Part shown: piece after piece, positions 11,855-20,941 of the stretch
Numbering within the stretch: the stretch's first letter is position 1
Layout: every line of letters begins with the position of its first letter
Source of the DNA: Euryodendron excelsum
Taxonomy: Eukaryota > Streptophyta > Magnoliopsida > Ericales > Pentaphylacaceae
Assembly (NCBI GenBank): GCA_033060915.1
Contig: CM065381.1
Coordinates: 35,894,836 to 35,958,835 of the forward strand
Direction: 5' to 3'
Length of the DNA stretch: 64,000 bases
Made by a program: the position numbers and the translations under genes
Notes under the pieces: model-generated
What the model saw: the letters and a program-made list of their open reading frames with translations, nothing else
Databases searched by the model: none
What the model was told of the DNA's origin: nothing

Positions 11855-13003
11855 TTTGCACCGAGTTTACTGGAACTGACTCGGAATGATCCGAAAAGAT
11901 AAAGAAAGGTTGGGAATACTATAAGAAGTATTCTCAGGAGGCTACCGGTTTGATACCCAGGGCCGGTGTGGTCCCCGGGGCGTTCGGATGCCTAGGGGCA
12001 AAATGGTCATCTCGACCGAAAAGTCTCGGAACTAGCCTGAAACCGACTAGAAGGTAGCTAATCATGCTAGATTGCTTTTAAGACAATCTTGGAAGGGTGG
12101 ACTTATCATTTTGAGAACTTAGGTGTGTTCTCGGGAAACGCGTCGAAAAATGGCCCTAGGGGCAGATTGGTCATTTTTCACCGAAGTGGGCTAGCAGGCA
12201 CCGGTGTTGACCTGGGTTTTGAATGTTTCCGCCACTCTAACAGCGGTCTCGTGATACAGGGGTTTGTTGGCAATTCGCTATATCGACCTGCTTGTGAGTA
12301 TTTTCGCTACTCTGACGGTTGCGATGTTTGCAAGTATTTCCACAACTCTAACGGTTCACCATCATTCCCAAGACTGCCTGATCTCGGGAAGCTGCTAAAG
12401 GGACTTAGCACCTGAGAAGCCAACTTTCTTGGAAGGCATGCCTGAAACGGACATTACTGCATTGGCGGGCTAGTAGGCGCCAAAGATGGACCGTTCTATC
12501 ATCTAGGGGACTTGGGGTCTCGTCTCGGTCGATAGGTTTAAAGGGGACTCACCATCTTCGGAAATACGTGCCTATTGGAATTGGAAAGGAGTCTTATTGT
12601 CTTCAAAAAGATGCGCCTGATTTGGAATTGGAAAGAGGTCTTATCGTCTTCAAAAAGACGCGCCTGATTGAATATGGAAAGGGGATTTACCGCCTTCGAA
12701 AAGATGTACCTGATTGAATATGGAAAGGGAACTTACCGCCTTCGGAAAGACATGCTTGTGGGAATATGGAAAGGGGAGTTACCGCCTTTGGAAAGCCATG
12801 CCTGATTTGGAATTGGAAAGGATAATGTCCCTAAGGGCATTTTGGTCATTTTGCAGCTATTTGGGCCTGGTGGGCCCGCGAAGCGCTGGATAGACGAGAT
12901 CAGACTTAGAGAGTTGATTTCGATTGGAATATGTCCATATTGACTTGAGTACAAGTCTGAACGGACCGCAGGCTGCCGAGCGGCCAAAAATAAGGTGCTT
13001 ACA

Positions 13004-13046
13004 GTTGCCCCTTTTTTTTCTGTCTTTGCTTTACAAAGACAGAAAA
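13004..13046 (-). promoter_or_regulatory. Element B polypurine tract overlapping a perfect hairpin
   Basis: The minus strand next to the 3' LTR reads AAAAAAAAGGGGCAAC (polypurine tract, 13004-13019). It overlaps a hairpin with arms TTTTCTGTCTTTG (13016-13028) and CAAAGACAGAAAA (13034-13046), 13 perfect base pairs and a 5-nt loop. The same structure with wobble changes is found in C and D. Confidence 0.8.
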
Positions 13047-13204
13047 CGATAGAGTAAGAGTTCTATGTTGACCGTGAGGCAGTCGGAGGGACGAACTTTG
13101 GGGATTTTTCAACAACGGGGGTTCGAAAATGGATATTGGGCTCAAAAGACCTTCGAAATCGAGTTTTGACAGGAAAAAGGGCAAAGTGCCCAAAATTGGC
13201 AACT

Positions 13205-13280
13205 GGCGCCACTAGGAGTGGCACCTTTGGCAAAGTTGGCTTGGCGCCTCTGCTAGTGGTGCTAGGCTTGGGATTAAAAC
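13205..13280 (+). promoter_or_regulatory. Putative antisense-gene promoter of element B
   Basis: Two palindromes, GGCGCCACTAGGAGTGGCAC(C) at 13205-13225 and GGCGCCTCTGCTAGTGGTGC(T) at 13243-13263, start 38 bp apart, the same motif and spacing as the LTR core promoters. A shared AGGCTTG follows, then a TATA-like GATTAAAAC at 13272-13280. This looks like a copy of the LTR promoter pointing the other way, driving the plus-strand gene. Activity is inferred. Confidence 0.55.
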
Positions 13281-13467
13281 CAGAAAAATTCTAGTTCTAA
13301 CACTTGCGGTATTTTGAAGAGTTTGTGAAAGAATCGAGAGTCTTTTTGTGGAAATCAACTTGAACGTTGAAGGGGCACATCTTGAGGATCACGGGTAATT
13401 GTCGGAAAGAGATCACGTTGCCGGAAAATTCACCGAAAGAGAAGATTTCGCCGGAGAACTCCAAAAA

Positions 13468-14353
13468 GTGAGTTCTCAAATTTTTATTGATTTTGATGTG
13501 TAGAATTCCGTTTGAATCATGTGAATAGTAGAAATTGATGTTTTAATATGTTTTCAACACTGTGGTGATATTATTTTTGCATTTTGGTGCTTGTTTGATT
13601 GAATTTGAGTGATTTTACATGATTATGTAAAGAGAGTTTTCTACAGGAATTGAGGGTTTGTTCATACAGGCTTGGGCATTGGGTTTTCTGGCCAAATTTT
13701 TATGCCACGTGCTTTAAAAAAATGTGTTTAATAACTATGTGAAGTTTCGTGCTTTTTTGAAAACTTGGTGAATTTTTTATTTTTGAAAAATAGGAAAATA
13801 CTTAGAAAATTAGAAAAATGGAAAAACTCAAGAAATTGATGAAATTTTTAGAGTTTAAAATTTTGAAAAATGTAGGAATATTTTAAAAAACATTTGAAAT
13901 GATTTGGAGAATTTTTAGGATAACTTTGAAAACCATCGATTTATTGAAGAAATAAAATATAAGTTTTGAAAATTTCAAAAAATTGAAAAGTTTGTGCGGG
14001 TGCTGATGTTATGTGATTGTAACGTTGTGAAGTGCATGGCTTGTATTTTGTATTGATGTCACAGGTGTTGTAGGGACCATTTTTAAACAAAACTCTGCCA
14101 AATTTTTAGAAACTAGGGAAAGAGTTGGAAAAGGTTTAGAAATAAAATTCTTTTGAAGGAAAAAGACAGAAAACCCTTGAGATTTGACTTGAAGTTAGAA
14201 AAACAAAAGGTGTAGAAATTTCGTTTTGACTTATCATTTGAAATCTTTTTATTATTTTTATTGTTTATTGTTTATTTTGTTTCACTTTATTATGTTATTA
14301 TTTATCTGTATGTATGGTATATTAACACCTCTTACCTTGGCTTACCTTTTCAG
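13468..14353 (+). other. Putative 5'UTR intron of element B antisense gene
   Basis: The donor AAAAA|GTGAGT at 13468 follows a leader containing several GCCGGA blocks; the acceptor ACCTTTTCAG ends at 14353, one base before the ATG at 14355. The intron is AT-rich with no sustained reading frame. Matching sites are found in C (37485 and 38384) and A. Confidence 0.6.
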
Positions 14354-14354
14354 G

Positions 14355-16188
14355 ATGGCAGACGCGAGTGATGATAGTTCTGAGAGGAGATGCCTCTTGG
14401 GGAAGGTAGCTCGGACAGATTCCACCAGTGGTTCCAGTCGGTCTAGGGTAGCCGACGGTCTACTGGGTAGGCAGCATCTAGTCAGAGTGGTTGGGGGAGT
14501 AGGCCACCTGTCAACCCCTTTCCTCCGGTTGAGCAGGCATTTGTTGAGGAGATTGGTGGAGAGGAGGAGGTACCGGGCCTTGGGGATCAAGTGACCGGTT
14601 ATGGGAGAGCTTCCTCCAGACACAAGTAGACGAATGATGACTTAGGAGATCTGCAGGTACCTGATATTCCACCACTTGGGGATCTTGCTTATCACCCCAG
14701 TATATACTCTAGACAGCATTTGCCCCTTCGCGGGTACATACAACTTTTAGAGGGGCTGTTCATCAGGTCTTCATGACCATGCAGCAGGCTACTCCATCAT
14801 ATCATGCCTTCTTAGCTAAGATCGAATTTGGAGCCTTCATGGGATTACAGGCTAACCGCCTGAACTAGCATTTGGTACTGGCGCTTGTTGAGAGGTGGTT
14901 CGGGGAGACCAGGACCTTCCACTTTGTCTGCTTCGAGTTAGGTCCCACTCCCTTGGATTGGGCGATCATCACAGGGCTTTCCTTTGTTAGCCGGAGGATC
15001 ACTCTATAGTCAGTTAGTAGAGACGAGGCATGCATTCTGCTAGACTTGCCTCCTCCTGAGAGTTCTGCCTTCCTAGTCTCTTGGCTCAGTCAGGATGATC
15101 TCACCTTTGCTGCTGAGCCATTGCTTGCCAGGTAGGATATTATAAGACGACGACTTGTTTTGTACATCATCTTTAGCTGCTTCTGCAACAACAATAAGTC
15201 GCTTATGCCTTTTCATTTGGTGAGCATAGTAGCTGATCTTGGGGCTTTATCAGAGCTGGACTAGGGGTCCTTCTCCTTTGGCTGTTTCCTTCGATCGATG
15301 CGAGTCTGGACCTCTTCCCGTTAGGACAGTATGACCACTTTCTGGCCCTTTCTTGTCTGGTGGAGCTATGAGCACCTGCCTGTCCGTCACCTTGCAGTTG
15401 TCGAGGACGACCTTTATCCTCATGCTTTGAGGTGGGCTCGTGACTGGGTGGCCTAGCGTTCAGAGATTACTGACTTTGTGACGCTCCGGGCTAACCTGGA
15501 GCTAGTTGAGGCGAGGGATGTGACTTGGTGGCCTTTCATTGGATCGGTTCATTACGAGACCGTTTGGTACGTGGTCCCGTTATCTCTGTCGAGGGCTGCT
15601 TTTCTCAGTGATGACACTTGGGAGTTTTATCTCAGAAAGCGACACTGGCGACAGTTTCATGAGGAGTTTTGGTTAGCCAGAGCTCCACTAGAGTATATGT
15701 TTGGGGCCTTGGTGGCAGGAGTGCCTATCCCCTATCAAGAGCGGTAGTTGGGTGCCGAGTTCTTGCTTCCTCCAGACACAGATTATGCTGCCTACTTTGG
15801 GGCTCACTCTGTCGATGCCTTCACCCGGTTTGAGGTAGTAATCGGCGGGTACGCTGTGGGCTAGGAGGTGGTTGACTTGTGGCGCCGAGCCAGAGGATAT
15901 GTACCCCAAGCTGAGTTTACTGCTGTGAGGGATCAGAGGGATCAATACTAGACAGAGCGAGATCAGTATCAGGCAAAGGTAGCTTCCTTGACGGCTCGGA
16001 TAGCTCAGATGGGAGGTGGGGGGATATGTCGTCTTTCCTCCCCTTCTTTTACCCTATTGTTGCTTAGTTCTTGTTTCATGTGGCTGATTTCAGTTCTGTA
16101 GGATGCTGGTACTTCGAGTAGTTATCCGCCTCCTCTAATGCTGGGTTTCGGGGATTTCGACCCAGATGATATTGACTTTGACCTTTAA
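14355..16188 (+). pseudogene. Antisense PMD-like gene of element B
   Basis: Begins MADASDDSSERRCLLGKVAR and, after a frameshift near 14460, continues through PDIPPLGDLAYHPSIYSRQH (about 14660). Then comes the PMD-like core: LVERWFGETRTFHFVCFELG (about 14890-14948), RRRLVLYIIFSCFCNNNKS (about 15147), TTFWPFLVWWSYEHLPVRH (about 15333) and KRHWRQFHEEFWLARAPLEY (about 15637). A charged, probably coiled-coil segment (LWRRARGYVPQAEF...RDQYQAKVASL) follows, then an intron ending at 16101 and an acidic tail GFGDFDPDDIDFDL with TAA at 16186-16188. About ten internal stops occur and all that I read are TAG. The original product would be roughly 550-600 residues. The role of PMD proteins in transposons is not settled. 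Confidence 0.65.
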
Positions 16189-18075
16189 TAGATGCCCCTT
16201 GTGGAGATCTTGATCTTCCCTTGCCCCTATTCCTGAGATGTATTTATGTTAGATAGTTTTATTTTGTAAGTTTTGTACAAAGATGGATATTTATGGTATT
16301 TAGATACATGGATAGACAGATACATTTATGATCTTTACAGCTAGGCATATGATCAGATGTATGTGATGGATGATGATGTTATATATCTAGTACATGAGTT
16401 GACATTTTACATTAAACTGTGTTGGTGACTTCTGTTTCTACAGGGAGTTATATCCTATATATGCAAAGCTCATGTTGATTTTTTTAATTTAATTTAATTT
16501 AATTTTTTTCCTTTTTTATGCACATATTAGAAATAAATTAACTAACAGAATGACAAAAGGTGCTGTTGAACTCGATGTCTTTGGAAATGTGACTCCTTCC
16601 TTTTCGGGGGTCTAACCTCTCCTCTGGCTCAACCTTACCTTGATTGGATGATAGCACTTCGTACCTTTCTCAATCTTTTGATCGCCTTCGGCTCTCTACT
16701 TCGGGGTTAGTCTATATGATTGTTGGGCTGAAACTCTCGACTCTCGAGGTTTTAGCAACAGCTTTTTCGACCTTCAGCAAAGCGATAAGCGTCCAGTTCT
16801 TTTAATCTGAAGAGACTTTATTTCGGACTGTAATGTAGGCTAGATTATGGGGTTTTAGAAACAACGGGATATATAGGCTCAAATTTGATATCTTCTTTAG
16901 TAGGGTTTAGATCCCTGCTGTCCTTGACTATTTTTTCAGTAGGGTTAGCATCCTTCTCTAGCTTCAGCAATGTGTCTAGCTAATTTAGATTAAGCAATTT
17001 GTTTTTAATTAGAGTGGACTTTAGTAGGGTTGTAATGTAGGCCATGGTTTTGGAGTCTTGCATGAAAGGATAAAGGCTCGAACCTATTGTCTCTACTTGG
17101 TTTCTTCATAACCTAGGATCACCTTTAGATTCCCTCCTTGTTCTTACTATACATTTCTTAGGGACAAAAATGACCATTTCTTTCAATCCTGCTATATATA
17201 TATATATTTTTTTTTTTTTGAGATAAACATGTCTTCCTTCTTTTTCGACCTTCCTATTATGCTTTTGAAGATGACTCAACCATAATTTTCTTCAGGCCTT
17301 TCCTTAAAGGTTTTTTTTTTTTTTTTGCCTTTTGCCCCTTGATAACTCTTTCCCTTTGCTTTGTCCCCTCTTTTTTTTTTTTTATATGGAAGGAGTAATT
17401 CTACCGTCCCTTTTCCTTTAGGCCTTTCCTTAACAGTTTTATCTAACCCAATGTGGGTGGTGATCCCAAGGTTAGGGTTTTCCTGAAAAAGATAAGTGGC
17501 TCAACGGTTTGGCAAGGGGTTACTTTTGACGGTATGGGAAATGAAATGAAGGCCTCTCTTCACTTTGAACTAGATTACTTAATCTATAGAGTTTTCAATG
17601 CTGCCTTAGCACAATGGGGGTGGATACCATTCCTAGAGTTCTCAAATATTGTTTGCCCCAGTGTGGGGAGGACAGTCTTGGATCAGGGTTGACAAAGAAA
17701 ACTTTGTTTGTTGCGAGGCTCTAAGGGTTAAACAAAAGGAATATAAACACTTGTTCTTTGGCATAGGGAAATGAAAGGTGGCTCCCCTCATTTTGATAAT
17801 CTGGCCGCACATCGCTTAGCTTTGGAGTCTTGCAAGTGTTGCCTTTAGGTAGTTTCCTCACTCATCCTTATCCTCTTTCTCTCTGGAAAGCTGACCATTT
17901 AGTGAGGGGTTAACTCATGCTATCATCCCTTCAAGTCAAACTGACACCTAAGATAGACCATGCCCGTTGCGTAGAAAGTAGCTACCATTCCCAAGAGAAT
18001 ATAAGACAACAGTGATGGAATAAAAGACTATTATTTGATGATTATTATCATTTCTTATAGAAAGCATGGAGTTCT
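16189..18075 (-). other. Element B internal non-coding region with diverged repeats
   Basis: No gene is seen. The stretch lies between the convergent gag (minus) and antisense gene (plus), so it probably holds the 3' ends of both transcripts. It contains diverged units sharing GGACTGTAATGTAGGCTAG and AGGCTCAAA (about 16800 to 17100), then units sharing TATGGGAAATGAAATG and GTGTGGGGAGGACAG (about 17450 to 17850). Homologous blocks occur in D (44030-46740) and C (59760-62290). Confidence 0.7.
17200..17390 (-). repeat. Purine-rich runs (minus strand) in B internal region
   Basis: T runs on the plus strand around 17207-17219, 17311-17326 and 17371-17383, with intervening pyrimidine-rich sequence, give A- and G-rich runs in the sense strand. 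Counterparts lie at the same place in D (45640-45730) and C (61161-61200). Confidence 0.7.
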
Positions 18076-19443
18076 TCAGCAAAAATGAAATGTAAACATC
18101 AATTTAAAGACAAGAAGTAAAAGGGATAGAAAGAAAGTGGGTGAAAATACCCCTCTCTTGTACGCTTTTAAAGGAATTCCTGTTTTAGTAAGGCCTCGGA
18201 ACAATGCCCATGCCCATATCTTCGTTCCATCCATAGTTGAGATTTCCAGCCAAGGCAGGACAAGTAGATGCTTCTCCCGATGTTCCAAGTGAATTGGCGG
18301 CAATGATGTAATTGTCAGCTTTCTTGACCGTCTTACCTTCATTTGTTTGCTCTGTAGTTTCCCTAACAAATCATTCAGGGGACTCATCTTCTTCCAGCTT
18401 GATAGCTCGAGCTCGGGGTATTCTGCTTTGGCGTCCAGCCATGGCTCGGTGCTCCTCAGGTGTACACAATGGAGGATTCTTATTACTGAGTTTGGACAGC
18501 TCCTGGTCAATCTTCTTCACAAATTCATATATGAGTTCATCTTCAAGGGCCGGCATTCTATCAAGGTTGCACCGTAACTGGGTATAACTCTGTTCCATAT
18601 CTTCGCATTCTATTTCCTCCCCATCCTTGTAATATATCTCTTGGCATGTAGCAAACCAAACGTTGTTGTTACCAAGTTTTATAATGGGATTGATAGTGGG
18701 GTTTGGTGAAGAATTTGTAGTGACGCTCGTAGAAGGACTTGCTGATCGTAAGCCAATAGTCTTGTTATCTATTAGGTCCTGAATCTTATGCTTGAGGGTC
18801 CAGCATTCTTCGGTATCATGTCCTTGGTCACCTGAATGGTACTCATAGTACGCCTTTGGGTTAAAATAGGGTGGCAGAGGGCCAGGTTGAGGTCGAGGGG
18901 TATAGGTTTCAAATATCCCGTGGCGAGAAGATCAAAGTAAGCTGCAATTTGAGTGCAAGTGAGTTTAGTGAAAACTCGATCTTTTGGTCTCACTCGCCTA
19001 TGTGCACTAGATGACTTGACAGGTTGGGGATCAAGTTATGGTGTGATGGCTATTGGGTCAGTGGTTTGGAAATTGAAGGGGTTTCGGGCTTTATGTTTCA
19101 AAGTGAGACAATTTTCGGTGTCAAGGCCAAGCGGATGAGACTAGTAATCATAAGATAGATTATAGGATTCAGGGGTGTGGTTAAAGGTTGGTCTGAGAGA
19201 TGCCAGAATACGGCAAATGGCTTGGGGATGTGGTTGGTGAGCAATGGTATGGGTGTGGTCTTCGACTTCCCTTCTCATCCTTTTTTGTTCCTTATGGGTC
19301 TGAGCTTGCAAGGATTTTGCTTGCTCATGGGTTGCATGCGATAAGAGTGAAGATAGTATGCCTTCCATTTTGGTCATCTTATGCCTAACTCCTCCTGCCT
19401 CTGCTAGTAATAGAGTTAAGGTATTAAGAATAAGTAATTCCAT
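18076..19443 (-). pseudogene. gag: Truncated gag of element B
   Basis: The N-terminal frame (19443 to 19141, 100 codons, MELLILNTLTLLLAEAGGVR...) matches the N-terminal helical region of the D gag in its KMTKMEGILSSLL segment, then meets a TAG. The capsid core present in D is missing. Sequence resumes directly with a zinc-motif remnant (GLDTENCLTLKHK, about 19096-19135). A second spacer and knuckle follow: LTCTQIAAYFDLLATGYLKP, then EYHSGDQGHDTEECWTLKHK in another frame (about 18780-18850), its first Cys replaced by Tyr. The C-terminal tail (RMPALEDELIYEFVKKIDQE, 18598-18371) is better preserved here than in D. Gag would form the virus-like particle; this copy cannot. Confidence 0.75.
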
Positions 19444-19474
19444 GGGCGTTTCTTAGCTTTTGGCTTGTAAGGCC

Positions 19475-19489
19475 GGGGGGGGGGGGGGG
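19475..19489. repeat. Run of 15 G (C on the sense strand)
   Basis: An uninterrupted poly(G) run on the plus strand, between the gag start (19443) and the upstream splice-acceptor-like site. Probably slippage-generated. Confidence 0.95.
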
Positions 19490-19504
19490 AACGAGGAGAG
19501 GTAC

Positions 19505-19535
19505 CTGAAACCAACAAAAGAAAAGAGTCAGTGTT
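19505..19535 (-). promoter_or_regulatory. Splice-acceptor-like site before gag (element B)
   Basis: The minus strand reads TCTTTTCTTTTGTTGGTTTC then AG|GTACC, a pyrimidine tract and CAG ending at 19505, 62 nt upstream of the gag ATG. A similar site precedes gag in D (53615), which suggests a spliced leader. The donor was not identified with confidence. Confidence 0.45.
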
Positions 19536-20924
19536 TTATCTTGACAAGCTCTAGGGGTGCCCCTACTTGAGAGGGAAACTAATCATGATATATTGGCTCA
19601 TTTTTGGAGATAGAGGATTTGCCTCTGCATGTAGATACCTTACCATCAGATGGGAACCTTTCCTTCGTTCATGCATTTATTCACTCACTCCTTCGCAGAA
19701 AATAAGGAAATACATTTAACCTCGAGTTTAATATAGAAAAGAATTGAAATACATTTAAACAGGGGGAAGAGGGAACATGTTCCTTTTGGGGTCCCACCTC
19801 TCTAATTTTACAAAGGAAAAACCTAAACTACTCTTGAGTCTTTGGATTCGCCTTCGTTGGATTTGATGTCGAGGAGGTCGCTGAGAGACCTTGTTGATCA
19901 ATTGCCCTTTGTCTTCTTGGCAATCCTATCTCCGTGAGCATAGAGGGATTGGGGTCCCTCTTATGGAATGAATTGAGGTGCATGCCATGAGTCCTTAGGG
20001 TTACGTGGGAACCCTTAAGGTTTGGGTAGGCTTCATGTAAGGGAGAGTGAACTAGGTGTCACTCTCTTTGGGTTGATCATATGCATGAGAATGTAGTGAC
20101 TTGAGTTACTCGAAACTCTCGTCTTGACATAGGATATTGAATGCATGAACATGGGTATGCAAAGAGTATAAGGAGAGAGAATGCAATAGCAAGGTAAATG
20201 TGCATGTATGAGTAGTTAGACAAGCATTATAATAGTATAAATACAGTAATTGTAACAATAGGAATAGATAGGTATAAATGAAAGTAAGAGCAGTCGCCCT
20301 TTCTTCCATGGCTTTGGAAAACGGTGCACGTGTCTTAAATTCGGCAGAGGTTCGGCTATGCATGGTGTCTATATGAGCATGAGGTTGAGGGTTGACTAAT
20401 GCGTCCTAAAAAGGCTTGGTCCCCGGATCTTCAAACCTAGGCCCACTCCCCGAGGTGGTGCCATGATCGGTTGGTGATCCGAGCGGGAGAACCATTAAGA
20501 AACCGTAGGCGAAGAAACTGACACAACATCTTGCCCACAACTAATATACCGTTCTCCCTTTCTAACTAGAAAGGACATATCAAGGTAAAATACAAGTATG
20601 CAGAATGCAGGTGCACATGCAGTGTGTCTGTGATTTTTCAAAGCAGAGGAAAGAGCCCAACAACTCCCATTCATCCTGTTCGTCACATTCATGCATACAG
20701 TTAAAATTTAAACAAAAAGCGCACCTACAAAACAAAGATGCAAGAGTTAGTATGTGAATGGCAAACTTAATACAAAATAATATGAATAAATGCATGTTTT
20801 TTGAAAACAATTTTGAAAATTTGGTTTTAAAAATTTAAAGTGAATAGGATTGAACAAGTTAATTGAAGACTCTACATGGGTGAAGGGTAAAAAGACATGA
20901 CTAACGGCCTAACCCTCTAAGTGT
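19536..20924 (-). other. Element B leader between PBS and gag
   Basis: Non-coding leader of the genomic RNA. It includes a block at 19825-19975 that is nearly identical in D (53967-54110) and C (63558-63712), blocks around TTTTGGAGATAG.GGATTTGCC (19600) and CTTGTC.ACATGGGATATTGAATG (20120), and a GTAG|GT site near 20727 shared with D. No intact gene is present. Confidence 0.65.
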
Positions 20925-20941
20925 CCCAAGTGGAGTCGTCA
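20925..20941 (-). promoter_or_regulatory. Degenerate primer binding site of element B
   Basis: The plus strand reads CCCAAGTGGAGTCGTCA, 14 of 17 positions identical to the tRNA-Arg(ACG) 3' end copied in element D (CCCCAGCGGAGTCGCCA). Two bases separate it from the LTR edge at 20944, the same spacing as in D. Confidence 0.8.

Larger units (their letters stand above)
7963..13003 (-). repeat. Element B 3' LTR (5041 bp)
   Basis: The minus strand starts TGTAAGCACC at 13003 (the plus strand reads AAGGTGCTTACA) and ends at TGTTGCGC on the plus strand (7963), a mutated form of the usual TGTCGCGCCC. U3 runs from 13003 to about 11280, with palindromes at 11333-11429 and a decayed TATA. The AATAAA lies at 11015-11020 (minus). 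U5 fills the rest and is dominated by G-depleted sense sequence (about 8470-10430). Several CG-to-TG/CA changes are visible relative to other copies. Confidence 0.92.

Noticed and set aside
14226..14354. Longer N-terminus of the B antisense protein (membrane-like MTYHLKSFYYFYCLLF...)
   Set aside because: The hydrophobic stretch is the T-rich end of the inferred intron; the conserved frame begins after the CAG at 14353 in B and after the corresponding AG in A and C.
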